Source of the DNA: Gnetum montanum
Lineage: Eukaryota; Streptophyta; Gnetopsida; Gnetales; Gnetaceae
NCBI GenBank assembly: GCA_015680685.1
Contig: MNCI01014639.1
Location: 1 to 62,000, forward strand
DNA: 62,000 bases
Direction: 5' to 3'
Of this stretch, positions 21,846-33,079 are shown in pieces. The translations under genes were made by a program, and so were the position numbers. The notes under the pieces are model-generated. The model had not been told where the DNA came from. It saw only the letters and a list, made by a program, of their open reading frames with translations, and made no database searches. Within the stretch, counting starts at the first letter, position 1. The number at the start of each line of letters is the position of its first letter.

Positions 21846-23657
21846 GTTTGAGATAGGAATGGTTGACCAGGTTGGCCAAATTATTTCCATTTATATTCAT
21901 CAACCTAAAGGCTCCATTTCCATAAGCTTTCGTAACTAAGAAAGGTCCTTTTCTAATTAGTTGATAATTTGTATACATGCTTGCAAATGACCTTAAGAAT
22001 AAGATCTCATTCCTTGACTTCTTGCCTTTTTAGATTATGACAGTGTTATTGTTTCTACCTCTCTTGGTATCACCTAATGTAAGTAAACATTTGTATCCAC
22101 TTCTCTTCCATCGAGTCAAGATCTATGGTATGTAACTCCTTATTCTACTCATCATTGATGAAGTGAGATAAAGCCACTCTTAAAAATGATACTTGCAATT
22201 CAAGAGGTAAAATAGCTTCATATCCATATACCAGGCTATACAAGGTGACTCTAGTTGTGGTTCTAAAGATTTTTCTATAGGCCCATAGTATGTATAAGAG
22301 TTGTTGATGTCATTTGTGTTTGCCATTGCTTAGCATTTTCTTATGTAGCTTTATAATGACTTTGTTGTTGTTTTAACTTGGCCATTGGCTTGTAGGTAGT
22401 AAGGTGATGAAAAGGAATTTTTGATACTTAATAATTGATGAAATATTTTCATCTCTTGGGTACATCATTAGGGTCTATTTTCTATGACAATGGTTAATGG
22501 TAGGCCAAAATGGAATACAATGTTATCCAAGCTAAATTTATAGACATGTTGTGATGTTGCTTTTCTTAGAGGGATAGCTTCAACCCACTTGGTAAAATAT
22601 TCAATTATTGTGGTGATGAAGCTATACCTTGTAGAGGATTTTGGTGTTATAGATCCAACTATATTAATTCCCTATCATTAGAATGGCCATGTGATCTAAG
22701 TGGTATGTAACTAATTCAATGGCACATGTATTAGATTATTGTACCATTGACAAGTATCATAGGTTCTGACTTTCTATAGGTATTTTTTTAGGTAAAACCA
22801 ATAGTATCCTATGTGACTAATTTTTGTGATCAGGCTCTAGGTCCTATATGACCTCCACATATACCCTCTTGTATCTATTTAAGGACTCTACAAGCTTCTA
22901 CCTTACCTACACACACTAGCAATATGCCATTGTAAGACCTTTGACATAATCTTTTATTGGCTACAATGATGTATTTCTTTGATCATTTATGTATTATGTA
23001 TTTTTTAGGGATAGTCAAATTTTGTGGAGGCTCACTATGCATTAAGTAAAACTTGACATCATTGTACCACTCTTGCTGAGGAGTATTGTCAATACTGGCT
23101 ATGGAGGTGCTTGCATTGTTTTGCATCATGGAAAGGGCACATTCCTTTGTTAAGGAGAATAACTTAGATCAATAACATATTAGGGTTCACACTAAGGGCT
23201 AGGGTTGCAATGGCATCAACTAGCATGTTTTCACCTCAGGGGATATGTTGGATACCTACATTTGTAAATTGTAACATAAGTGTTTTAGCTAGGTTACAAT
23301 AAGGTTTTAGATGTTTAGCTTTGCATGCATAGACCTTAGTTACTTCGTTAACCACTAATTGTGGATTGTCTTTTATCATTAAGCATTTAATCCCATGGTT
23401 AGGAGTTATCATCATTTCTTTAATTAATCCTTCATATTTTGCTATGTTATTCGTGTAGAAAAATTGGAAGTGAGAAAAAATATAGGATCTCAACAAAGGG
23501 TAGTGTCGTGGCAATAAAATCACTAGCTTCTTGAGTAGTTGAAGCTTTGTCAAAGTGTATGATTGGCTCATATTCTTTAGGTACTTCATTGATAATGTTA
23601 ACATGATCATTAGGGGACTTAGGATCTATGGTTGCATTTTTTTCAATTGGCAAAACT
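21846..23657 (-). pseudogene. RNase H and integrase portion of element C pol
   Basis: From 23657 the minus strand reads a linker (EKNATIDPKSPNDHVNIINE), then RNase H (FFYTNNIAKYEGLIKEMM, DNPQLVVNEVTKVYACKAKH, ending VGIQHIP at 23236), typical of the RNase H that follows gypsy RT. After a degraded stretch, integrase appears: FTKWVEAIPLRKATSQHVYK, then FHFGLPLTIVIENRP, QQLLYILWAYRKIF, TRVTLYSLVYGYEAILPLEL and RVALSHFINDE. The catalytic Asp in the expected TDNGP motif is replaced (IENRP). Multiple stops and frameshifts show it is dead. Confidence 0.8.
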
Positions 23658-23662
23658 ATGAC

Positions 23663-24712
23663 TGATGAGATGCGATATGCACAAGCCGCGATATCGCGGT
23701 CCACCACCAAATCTATAAATAAGAGGTGGCACTCCCCTCATTTCCCAATCCTGACTAGAAGTAGCGAAGCTCTCGCAGTTTGATCACTCCATAGTTAGAT
23801 TAATTTCCCATGTGCCTGCAGTAGGATTCCTAGAGTGAACAACTCTTTATTCGAGCAACATTGTACCTGAACACAAGTTGTGTATGGCAATAAAGACGAA
23901 CTTGATTGGATAAACCTTGCAGTGCATGGATAGGATTTTATTTATTGTTATTTATTGCTTTCCTAGAATGTGGTACGAGTACGACTTGATTATGAGCATC
24001 TAAGGATGTGTACGACTAGTCCAGGAATCGGCTGCTCGTTGCATGCGATATGAGTACGACTTGATTACGAGCATTGTGACTACTTGGTAACCCAGTAGCA
24101 TATTCCAGGATCTACACTTGGTAATCCCAGTGGTAGTCCCAGTGTGTATGGCTAGTCAAGGAATCGGCTGCTCATCGCACTTAGGCTAGTTAGGTTCTCT
24201 CATCCTTCTCTCCTAGAACGTGGGATAAGTACGACTTGGCTACGAGCACCTATGGGTATGTATGGCTAGTTAAGGAATTGGTTGCTTATCATACTTGGGC
24301 TAGTTAAGTGCCTCAGTACAACCACTTTGAGCACATGCATTATGTGTGGTGATCCCAGTAACGATTAGTGTTTGGTAGCCATAGTTGCATCGGTTCAGGG
24401 TGTGTACGGTAAGTGGGAACGGATGCTAACGCTAGTTAATTTAGACTTAGGTCCTTAGTTAGAGTAGTTAGTTCTCTCAACCCTTCACCCTCTAGCATAG
24501 GAGATAAACCTAAAAAGACCAAAAAAATCATATACCTCGAACTTAGTTAACCATACACCGTGACAACAACAAGTAAGTCTGGGAAGACAACGAATGATTA
24601 ACCCCAAGTATTCCATGGGGCGTTTAGGCATTTAGTCTGTGGAGTTCGATCGGATTGCGCGTGCTACGCTCGTTTTGTATGGTTGAGTGTAGGGGTACCT
24701 TGCCACTCATCA
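23663..24712 (+). repeat. 5' LTR of element B
   Basis: About 1050 bp, starting TGATGAGATGCGATAT and ending CACTCATCA. TATA box TCTATAAATAAG at 23711-23724 with two GATAT palindromes upstream. It is about 220 bp longer than the 3' LTR because a segment at 23971-24305 has extra degenerate copies of a unit that is single in the 3' LTR. The U3 palindrome array is shorter here than in the 3' LTR. Confidence 0.87.
23971..24305 (+). repeat. Expanded degenerate repeat in the 5' LTR of B
   Basis: Three degenerate copies of a unit containing gagtacgacttgattacgag, then ggctagtcaaggaatcggct and cacttaggctagtta (for example around 23966, 24049 and 24228). The 3' LTR has one copy at 30464-30548. The middle part also holds reverse copies of the 33-bp repeat of A's LTR (cttggtaatcccagtgg). 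Confidence 0.7.
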
Positions 24713-24713
24713 T

Positions 24714-24731
24714 TGGTGCCGTTGTCGGGGA
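24714..24731 (+). other. Primer binding site of element B (tRNA-Asp type)
   Basis: TGGTGCCGTTGTCGGGGA begins one base after the 5' LTR. It differs from TGGCGCCGTTGCCGGGGA at two C-to-T positions. Confidence 0.82.
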
Positions 24732-24849
24732 CTAAGTGTTTGTATGCCAATTAGAACATAAGGGATATCACTCACATCGTTGTGAGCCTTAATGAACCTT
24801 CGAGTTATCAAATAAAAATTATATACGGTAAATTAGCACATCGATAAAA

Positions 24850-27800
24850 ATGTCTTCTTCTCATAAGAGCAACTCACCACCTAAGGATCATACTAGAGAC
24901 AGTCACCAGCATAAAAAACATAACCAAGATCAGCCAGTGCCTCAACAATATAGGGTGACATATACTCATCCTGATGAGTATGTGCCTAATCTTACCTTTA
25001 TCCTCCATCAAGATGAACAGTTGCACTGGAGAGATTTGTCTGGTAACATAGTATTACCTCTAGATCGTGTTGTCCCTAACATGCTTCTCCGTGCTTTGGC
25101 ATAGACTGGCATGACAGAACTTTACGCCAAATACGTTGCGGCAGATTCTGACATGAGGGATTATCATCCCACAGATTTAGAATATATGAGGGATGCAAGG
25201 TAGGAGAGTCAACATACTTTTCTGAAGGGAAAGCCCCGCACATCCTTAGCAAAATAGGAGATGAGGAACCCCTTATCATAGGTTCTTTAGCAAAGGATGT
25301 TCTCCCTCCTAACGATGGTGAGGAGGAAGGGTATCAGAACATAAGATCAAAAATCCATATCCCTAGTTCTGCTACCCATGAACATCAACTGTTCATAGAG
25401 GGAACAACCACTTACACTAAGGACGGGCACTTTGATTGTCACAACGATCGGAGCTGTAGCAGCCGAAGAGAAGGGAAGAAACATCATCATGGTGATGGTT
25501 CCCCTTCTTCTTCCCCTTCTTCACATCACTCACCCTCTCCTTCCACATCTAGGTGTAGCCAACATGAACATAAAGGGGAGGATAAAAGTAAAAAGGATGA
25601 GAAACCTCGATGGGAGAGTCAAGAGAGAGGACAAGGGCAAGGACGTAGGGAGAGCAGGGAACCACGTAGACATCACAGACGTCATGATAGAGATGATCAT
25701 GAAGAACCCCTACTCGCAACCTGAAGTATGCTTGATATCACAGAGGCAGTTAGGATTCCCACAAGGCACTTAAAAGACAGTCGGATCAAGCATTTGGACA
25801 TAAATAATATCCCACGTTTTGAAGGGGGATACAACGCTAATCCTCAACATCATTTACAAGCATTCCACAATGCCTGTGCCTTGCAAAATATAGATAATGA
25901 GTGGTAGAAGCTTAAGTTGTTCCCAAGGAGACTCACCAAAGAAGCAGAGAGTTGGTACCGGTCCTTAGAACCGAAAACCATCAGGAGGTGGAGTACAATG
26001 CTCGAACTGTTCAACAACAAATATCAGACGTACTCCAGAGTGTCCAATTTGTGTAAGAAGATCCAAGGCTAGAAACAAGATACTTATGAACCCTTGGATG
26101 CTTTCATGGCCCGCTACTATACATTGCTACATCATTGCCCGGGCCATGGGTACGCTAAGCGGGATTAACTACGCCACGTCGTGGATGGGCTAAGGAATGA
26201 AATGAGAAGAACTCTTGGGACTTATGCCTAAGGGAAAATTTCCCAACTTAGAGCCCATGAAGTTGAAAGTTTGTTGGAATAAGTAGCACAAGAAGAGGAT
26301 GAGCTACGTAAGAGGGAAAGTGAGGAGGAGTACAACCGCGATCCCTTCCTTCGAAAGAAGGGAGTAAAATTTTTTGATGAAGAGGATGAGTCACCAATCG
26401 AAGAGTTGGTGAATTGGAAAACTTTGATTATCCAAAAATTAACAACCAAGGTATCGGCCAAAGTAGATCAAATGTGGGATTCCTTGGACTCAAGAATTGA
26501 AGCAGACTTGAAAATTGTAGAAGAGTCTAAGGTAGAGCAAAGTAGTGACAAAGGAAAGAACAAGAGGAGAGATTTAAGCCCTACACATAACAAGGGTAAG
26601 AGAAAAATCACTAACTCCGATGTGGCTGTAGATTCTAACATAGACGATGATGGTGGATGTGAAGTCTGCTACTATGACCATCCTAAGGGATGTTGTCCTA
26701 TTATCTCACATCTACAGGAGTCTGAGTTGTATGCACTAAATCCAAGACTCAATCAATGGCAAGCACCCCGAAGGTTGACTTATCCACAAGGTAACCCAAG
26801 GTAGTTCCACCAACCACTAATGTATTATCCAAGTGGAACTCCACCTCAACCCATCGAATAGCATCAACAATGGAAATACACATAGTCATTGGGGATGCCA
26901 TCACCAAAACAACAGTACCCTTACCAGTAGCCTAAACCTTATGGATATTATGTGCAGCAGCCGATTTCGCCAAGTGACTCTATGGGTCACACAACCCCCA
27001 ACCATCACTACCAAGCTCGGGAGTACTTCCGAAGAACTCCTTCTCCTCCAAGAGACACTCCATGCCCACACCATCCTCCTAATCTATCTGCACCTCTTCC
27101 ACCTCAAGTAGTTCCTGTAACACCTCCTGCTCCAACAATGCAAGGGGAACTTCCTCCTCAACTGTAGCAATGTCACACTATGAGAGCTATAAATATCCAA
27201 CCTACTGCTGGTTCTAACAACTGTAAAAAGAGAAGACCTTACTTCAGAACCAAAAGCCCAGACAAACTCTCACAACAACAAGCGATTGAGGCCATGTACA
27301 TGCCTCTGCCATCTAACACTTCGAAGCACCCTTCAGTCCAACGGGGCCTAACGCATACAGTTATGTTAATGCATACCGTAATTGACTGGATCAAGGTAGG
27401 CCACCTTTCCAGGAAACTAACTGACCCTGGGAGTCCCTTAATCTATTTACAGATTGTCATAAATGAACCACATAGGGCTCTTCTTGACTCAGGTTCCGAA
27501 GTCAACTTAATTTCACAAAAGATGTATCACACCTGGAACCTACCCCATATTAAGAAGAGCAACATTCAACTAGAGCTAGCGGACCAGTCCATCACCATTC
27601 CCTTGGGATTGGTGGACGACGTCATCACCACTATGTGTGGTTGGTCCTACCTAGCTGACTTTCTGGTGATCAAAGTGAACAACAATGAAAGGGACTTCCC
27701 AATTATAATGGGAAGGGCATGGCTAAGCACAGTAGGATCCGCAATCTTTCCTTGGAAATCTCTAAGGTAAACATATGTGAAAATATCGAGAAGAGGAAAG

Positions 27801-28126
27801 TTCCATGCATCACATATAGTGATTCATCAGGTGATGACATGGAGGGATGCTCATCTCCTCCATGTAGTAGGTGTGCCCTTGAGACTCTGCAACAAAGATG
27901 CCTATATGTAACAACAACACAAGAAGTAGTAGACACCCCGTGGTTGACAGCTACTCATAAGAGTAGACAAATATGCATGGAACGAACTAAGGAAACTCAT
28001 GCTAACAATGAAAGCATATATACATTGGAACATGAGCATTGCCAATTTCCACCCCTAAATCTAAGATCATCAATTAGGAGAAGTTGGACACCTCTTAGAA
28101 ATTCAAATACATGCTCATTATTTTAG
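24850..28126 (+). pseudogene. gag-protease polyprotein of element B
   Basis: Begins MSSSHKSNSPPKDHTRD at 24850. After an Arg/Ser/Lys-rich part the capsid core reads HLDINNIPRFEGGYNANPQH, then KLKLFPRRLTKEAESWYRSL, TMLELFNNKYQTYSRV and YTLLHHCPGHG, colinear with A's gag. The knuckle CEVCYYDHPKGCCP (near 26661) has the short spacing of A. A Pro-rich tail leads to the protease at about 27400-27770: RALLDSGSEVNLISQKMY, then RDFPIIMGRAWLSTVGSA, with an intact DSG active site. One frameshift near 27760 lets coding continue to 28126. In-frame stops are mostly TAG at positions where A or context expects Gln or Trp (A has IQGWKQ where B has a stop). It ends near a gtcatgggggagaaggcc segment, with no RT after it. 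Confidence 0.85.
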
Positions 28127-28205
28127 ATCTCTCCGTTACAACTCAGTCATGGGGGAGAAGGCCACCTATGCTAACCATATGGGGCCCTCAGTTCTTTTAA
28201 GTTTC

Positions 28206-28301
28206 TTTTTACACATTTTTGTTTTACAACGTTTTTGTTTTACACATTTTTGTTTTACTAATTTTTACACATTTTTGTTTTACTAATTTTTACACATTTA
28301 A
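28206..28301 (+). repeat. AT-rich tandem repeat in element B
   Basis: Three to four copies of tttttacacatttttgtttta with variable linkers (period about 21-30 bases). Confidence 0.75.
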
Positions 28302-29758
28302 CTTTTCTAATTTTTTTTTTACAACATCATTACACTTTTTCATTTTTTGTGTGAGTGTGTGTGTGTATCCACCCTGTAAGATTGTCCCATAATAAGTGTT
28401 CGGACTGATGGTATGAACTATTTTCATATTGATTACTAATGTTTGGTTTATACCTTTAAGTCATAATGTTGATACTAAGCTATGTTTCTTTTGATATGGT
28501 AGGCAATGAGATCACTTCATCCATCCATCCACCAATTTCTATGGTTTCTCTTGGCTTGGAAATGTACAGTTCCCTTTTAATAAGAACTTTAACGAATCGG
28601 TGACTGGGTATTTCTCAAACTAAGGAAGGACTCAAGGATTGCAACAAGTGTGACTTTAAGGGAACTTGATGTTTTTATGTTGGTCATTCTCTTGGATGCT
28701 TAGATGTTTCTTCTTAAGTTTTCTTACCGTTCTGATGTTACCCAATTATCAGAAGCTGAGATAATAAACATAAGAAGTCTTTGCATGGTGTGGTTCTCAT
28801 GCATAAAAACCCAAAACACAAAAAAAAATAAAGAAAGTGAGAATTCAAAGCACACCCCTTAGATGAAATAACAATTAGGCTACAAGAACTGGTTATGGAA
28901 CCAAAAGTGTTCCCTCTAACTAAGGCCCTTCTCTCTTCTCATTATTTCTTTTGTTTCAGCAGAATGGTGGTGGCTTTTTGAAGATGCATCCTCGTTATCC
29001 AAGTGGATGGTTTAACTGAATGCATTGATGCGACGTCACTGGAAGTGGTTGGTTTGAGGCCAGAGTTGGAATGAGACTTGCCAAGTCACCTTAATCATCA
29101 AACACACAAGGGGCTGTACACCACCTTGTTCTTGAGATTCCATTCCCTGCTCTTCTCTCCAACCTTCTCTCCATTGTTCACCTCATTGCTGGTTGTAACA
29201 TTAGTATATATATTTTGGTTAATGCATTGTTTTCTTTTCGGTAAATTCTTGCGGTTAAGACTTTAACTCTTGTTTCAAAAGACATTCCCAAAGCCTACAG
29301 ACTCTTTGAATGTGGGTCTGTCAGGGCATTAACGGCATGCGCCTGCTTTGGGGAGGACCCACTGACATTCCTATTTGGTGCATTCGTTAACTTTTTTTCC
29401 TTAACATTTTGCAATTAATTATTATTTTGTTCATTCCCATCTTGACATCCAGCTCACTGATGTTTTCATTTGTTCCTTTTTATCTATCTTTCTTACTCCT
29501 TTCCCTTCTTCATTCTAACGCTACCGAAGGTTCGCGATTAGTCATGTGGGTACGGGGCTCGCTTTTTTGATTTTCTCCTAGCCCCAAAATTTTTGATTTT
29601 CTTCCTAACCCCTACACCTTCAGTAGTCATCAATAACATCTTCCTAGGTCCATATCAGCCATACCACAACCTAGCCAATCGACTTACACTGAAGCAAGGT
29701 ATTAATTACTTAATGATTCAATTACCCTTGCTAATATATGATTGTGCTGTATGTGCAG

Positions 29759-29986
29759 ATGGCAATCATACAACAACGGAATGGATCTGGAGCAAACACT
29801 TGGAATGGAGCAGTGCTGAAGCAGCTATGCAAGGAGCAAGATCGATGGTGCACTTATGCATGGACAACGAAAAGCGCAATCTTGGAATTCGTAGCAACAA
29901 CACTTATTTCTATCTCTGTCTTTCTCTCAAGCTGCCAACAAAGGCCTGATGTCATTGTAATAAGGTGTTCACCTTTGTTGTTATGA
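29759..29986 (+). CDS. Small hypothetical ORF with one possible membrane segment
   Basis: Starts MAIIQQRNGSGANTWNGAV directly after a splice-acceptor-like tatgtgcag. A later hydrophobic stretch (ILEFVATTLISISVFLSS) could be a membrane helix. About 75 codons, open, lying 140 bases before the 3' LTR of B. No family recognised; it may be chance. Confidence 0.25.
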   Translation: MAIIQQRNGSGANTWNGAVLKQLCKEQDRWCTYAWTTKSAILEFVATTLISISVFLSSCQQRPDVIVIRCSPLLL

Positions 29987-30123
29987 GCACCAATTTTTCA
30001 AGTCTTGTAATAATGATCCGTTCACATGTCATCCCATTAGTTTTATTCCCCTCAATAATGCCATACCTTCCCGATATTATTATAAGGAACTCAAGGACGA
30101 GTTTCCATTCAGTCATGCGGGTA

Positions 30124-30951
30124 TGATGAGATGCGATATCCACAAGCCACGATATCGCATACGCGATATCATGTATGCGATATCGTTGTCCACTGCCTAA
30201 TCTATAAATAAGAGACAACACTCCCCTCATTTTCCAATCCTGGCTAGTAGTAGCAAAGCTCTGGTAGTTTGATCACTCCAGAGTTAGATTAATTTCCCAT
30301 GTGCCCACAGTAGAAGTCCTAGAGTAAATGGCTCTTTATTCGAGCAACATTGTACCTGAACACAAATTGTGTATAGCAATAAAGACGAACTTGATTGGAT
30401 AAACCTTGCAGTGCATGGATAGGATTTTATTTATTGTTATTTATTACTTTCCTAGAATGCGGTACGAGTATGACTTGATTACGAGCATCTAAGGATGTGT
30501 ACGGCTAGTCAAGGAATCGGCTGCTTATCACACTTAGGCTAGTTAAGTGCCTCAGTACAACCACTTCGAGCATGGGCATTATGTGTGGTGATCCCAATAA
30601 CGATTAGTATTTGGTAGCCATAGTTGCATCGGTTCAGGGTGTGTACGGTAAGTGGGAACAGATGCTAACACTAGTTAATTTAGACTTAGGTCCTTCGTTA
30701 GAGTAGTTAGTTCTCTTAACCCTTCACCCTCTAGCATAGGAGATAAACCTAAAAGGACCAAAAAAATCATATATCTCAAACTTACTTAACCATACACCGT
30801 GACAACAACAAGTAAGTCTGGGAAGACAACGAATGATTAACCCCAAGTGTTCCATGGGGCGTTTAGGCATTTAGTCTGCGGAGTTCGACCGAATCGTGCG
30901 TGCTACGCTCGTTTCGTATGATTGAGTGTAGGGGTACCTCACCACTCATCA
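30124..30951 (+). repeat. 3' LTR of element B
   Basis: 828 bp, TGATGAGATGCGATAT to ACTCATCA. The U3 array has four GATATC-type palindromes (30130-30190), then GTTGTCC and TATA box TCTATAAATAAG (30201-30212). Colinear with the 5' LTR apart from the missing repeat copies. Confidence 0.88.
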
Positions 30952-30956
30952 ATGAT

Positions 30957-32578
30957 CTATGCAACTATAGCTTGATCTTTCATTTAGGCTTGTGATACAT
31001 AATGTAGGTTAAAATTGATAGTTATGGAATTCCATCAGGCTATATGACTACTCTCATAGATATTGGTTGTTATGGCTCTTAACACATTATCTTTACATAT
31101 GACATTAACTTGGCTCCTGAAAAGGTACTATCTTCACTTACTTAGGAAGAAGGATAGGGCTAGGAAAAGCTTTTCGATTTCATTTTATTAGGTCTCATAG
31201 GCTATTAATGCATAGCTTAGGTAGTAAAAAAGTAGGTCTACTCCATCATCACATTTTTAACAATGTATAAAGGCTATGGATGTATCAGAGATTACAAAGT
31301 AGATATAAAATTGTTTATCTTTCTAAGATAGGTACACCATAGGTAGTTGGACCAATTCTTGCTTGATGTCATCAAAGGCTTCTTGGCATTGAGCAATCCA
31401 TTCATAGTGAACTCCTTTCCTAAGTAGGTTTTGCATAGATTGCAACTTATAAGTTATTCTTGAGATGAATCTATGTATAAATTGTAATATATCCTATAGA
31501 CCTCATAGCTCCTTAACATGGGACAAGTTGGTTATGGCCTTAATCTTATCAGGATCGATAGGTATCCCTACCTTGGATACTATAAAACCAAGCATTTTAT
31601 CCATCTTGACATCAAAGACACACTTGTTAGGAATAAGTTTGAGCTTGCACATAAGACATTGTTGAAGCACTAAGTTTAGATCATGTGCATGATCATTGAC
31701 TATTTTGAACTTACCCATGTTATCATCAACATAATTGTTAAGTAATCTTAGCATGTAATCATTGAATATGTAGGTCATGGCTCATTTGTAGGTCACTCTC
31801 ACATTTTTTAGATCAAATAACATCATGGTATAACAAAAGGTACCCCAAGGGGTCTTCAAGGTTAAGTTCAACTGATGCTCTAGGTTGATCCTAACTTGGT
31901 TATATCTAGAGAAACCATCCATAAAGGATAACAAGGCATGTCCAATGATGGTATTGATATGTTGACCAATATTGGGTAATAAGATATTGTCTTTAATGGT
32001 TTCCTTATTAAGGTATCAAAAATTTATACAAATTTAAATACTCTAATTTTTCTTAGGGACGACCTTGATATTAGATATCCAATTAGCAAAATCCATAGCT
32101 TATATGAACCAGCTTAATAAAGTTTCATGATCTCATCGTGGACTGCTAGGGCCAAGTCCAATCTAATCTTACATGATTTTTGTTTAACTAGTTTGATATT
32201 ACTTTCAAGTATGATATTATGTTGTACTAAATATGGATATCTCCATATGGCCAAGAAAAGGCTTAAATGTTGTTTTGAAGTTCCTTGGTGATTTCTTGGA
32301 TCATTTGGGATTCTAGTGCACTTGGTTTTACTATTTTTCCTTCACCATTATTAGTTGTAATGAAAATAAGTAAAGAGTCCTTCATAATGTCTTTAGCTTC
32401 TAAGTCAAGTATTTTGACTACATATTCAGGCCATTCATGGGACTACTCTAATGAGGTTATGTGGTCAAATAGGCTCCCAATTTTTAGATCTAGGCATTCA
32501 AGGTTAATGAATTATTTGACATTACCATGGGATTCATCAAGTTCAAAGGTAGGTAAAATAGTGCTCATGCATCCATGA
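30957..32578 (-). pseudogene. Reverse transcriptase portion of element C pol
   Basis: Minus-strand reading from 32578: a Tat-like pre-RT region (ITTNNGEGKIVKPSALESQM), then RT: NIKVVPKKN, YLNKETIKDNILLPNIGQHI, HALLSFMDGFSRYNQVRI, TPWGTFCYTMMLFDLKN, AMTYIFNDYMLRLLNN and YVDDNMGKFKIV. Both catalytic motifs (FMDG and YVDD) survive although the frame is broken. Thumb and connection follow (DILQFIHRFISRITYKLQSM, GVHYEWIAQCQEAFDDIK), then the start of RNase H. Coding stops where B begins. Upstream of 32578 no protease or gag can be read; in Ogre/Tat elements an intron can precede RT, which is one possible explanation. Confidence 0.82.
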
Positions 32579-33079
32579 TTTGATCTTACACATCAACAAA
32601 AACACGTCAAATAGTACCTATATTACACAATTATGACACAATGTTAAAACAATGTAAAATATAGCAATGCTAGAGCATATCATGATCAAACAAAGCCAAG
32701 GTGTGGCACAATAAGGAAAAAGTAAGTCTAAGTAAGGATAAAACATGGTACATTAGGGTCATAGGAGATTTATTTGGACAATTAAAAATAGAATAAGGAT
32801 GTAAATGATGTCAAGCAATGATTGAAATGGTACCAAATGGTACAAATTGAGGCAAAAATGCATGAGAATGATGATAGATTGCTTCAAATGTTGTCAAAAT
32901 GATGATGATGAAATAGACCCCAAATTGTTAAAATATGTAAAACCTTATGTAAAATAATAACATACATAAAATATTAATATAAATGGTTAACATAGGCCAA
33001 AAGATTCATGCAAACTATTTGTAACTACTTAAATAATTTCTTGTTGGTTAATTACTTAGAAAAGCTAGAATAGTGAATT
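32579..33079. other. Unassigned AT-rich spacer upstream of element C RT
   Basis: No gag, protease or LTR recognised. It may include an intron or leader of C, or the junction to the host sequence of D. Confidence 0.35.

Larger units (their letters stand above)
28127..30123 (+). other. 3' noncoding region of element B
   Basis: About 2 kb without pol. It contains a purine-rich gggggagaagg at 28151, an AT-rich tandem repeat (28206-28301), a short GT run (28349-28366) and the box cctgctttggggaggaccca (29342) shared with A. The last bases before the LTR, catgcgggta, correspond to A's polypurine tract. Confidence 0.65.
23663..30951 (+). mobile_element. Element B: complete gag-protease-only LTR retrotransposon nested in C
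   Basis: Direct LTRs at 23663-24712 and 30124-30951 have TGATGAG...CTCATCA ends. A tRNA-Asp-type primer site follows the 5' LTR, and flanking bases ATGAC (23658-23662) and ATGAT (30952-30956) fit a 5-bp target duplication with one C-to-T change. The interior holds one frame for gag and protease (24850-28126), then 2 kb of noncoding sequence. No RT or integrase was found in any frame. It interrupts the pol of C between RT/RNase H and the rest of RNase H. Structurally it resembles the plant TR-GAG class of non-autonomous elements. Confidence 0.88.
19561..32578 (-). mobile_element. Element C: Tat-type Ty3/gypsy retrotransposon, split by element B
   Basis: Minus-strand RT (32578-30957) and then RNase H and integrase (23657-21846) are parts of one pol separated by the B insertion. 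A 3' LTR lies at 19561-20692. Phrases such as KDNILLPNIGQHINTIIGHA and EYFTKWVEAIPLRKAT match Tat-lineage pol. Gag and protease are not found to the right of RT, and a matching 5' LTR was not found within the window. Removing B restores a colinear pol, so C is older than B. Confidence 0.8.
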
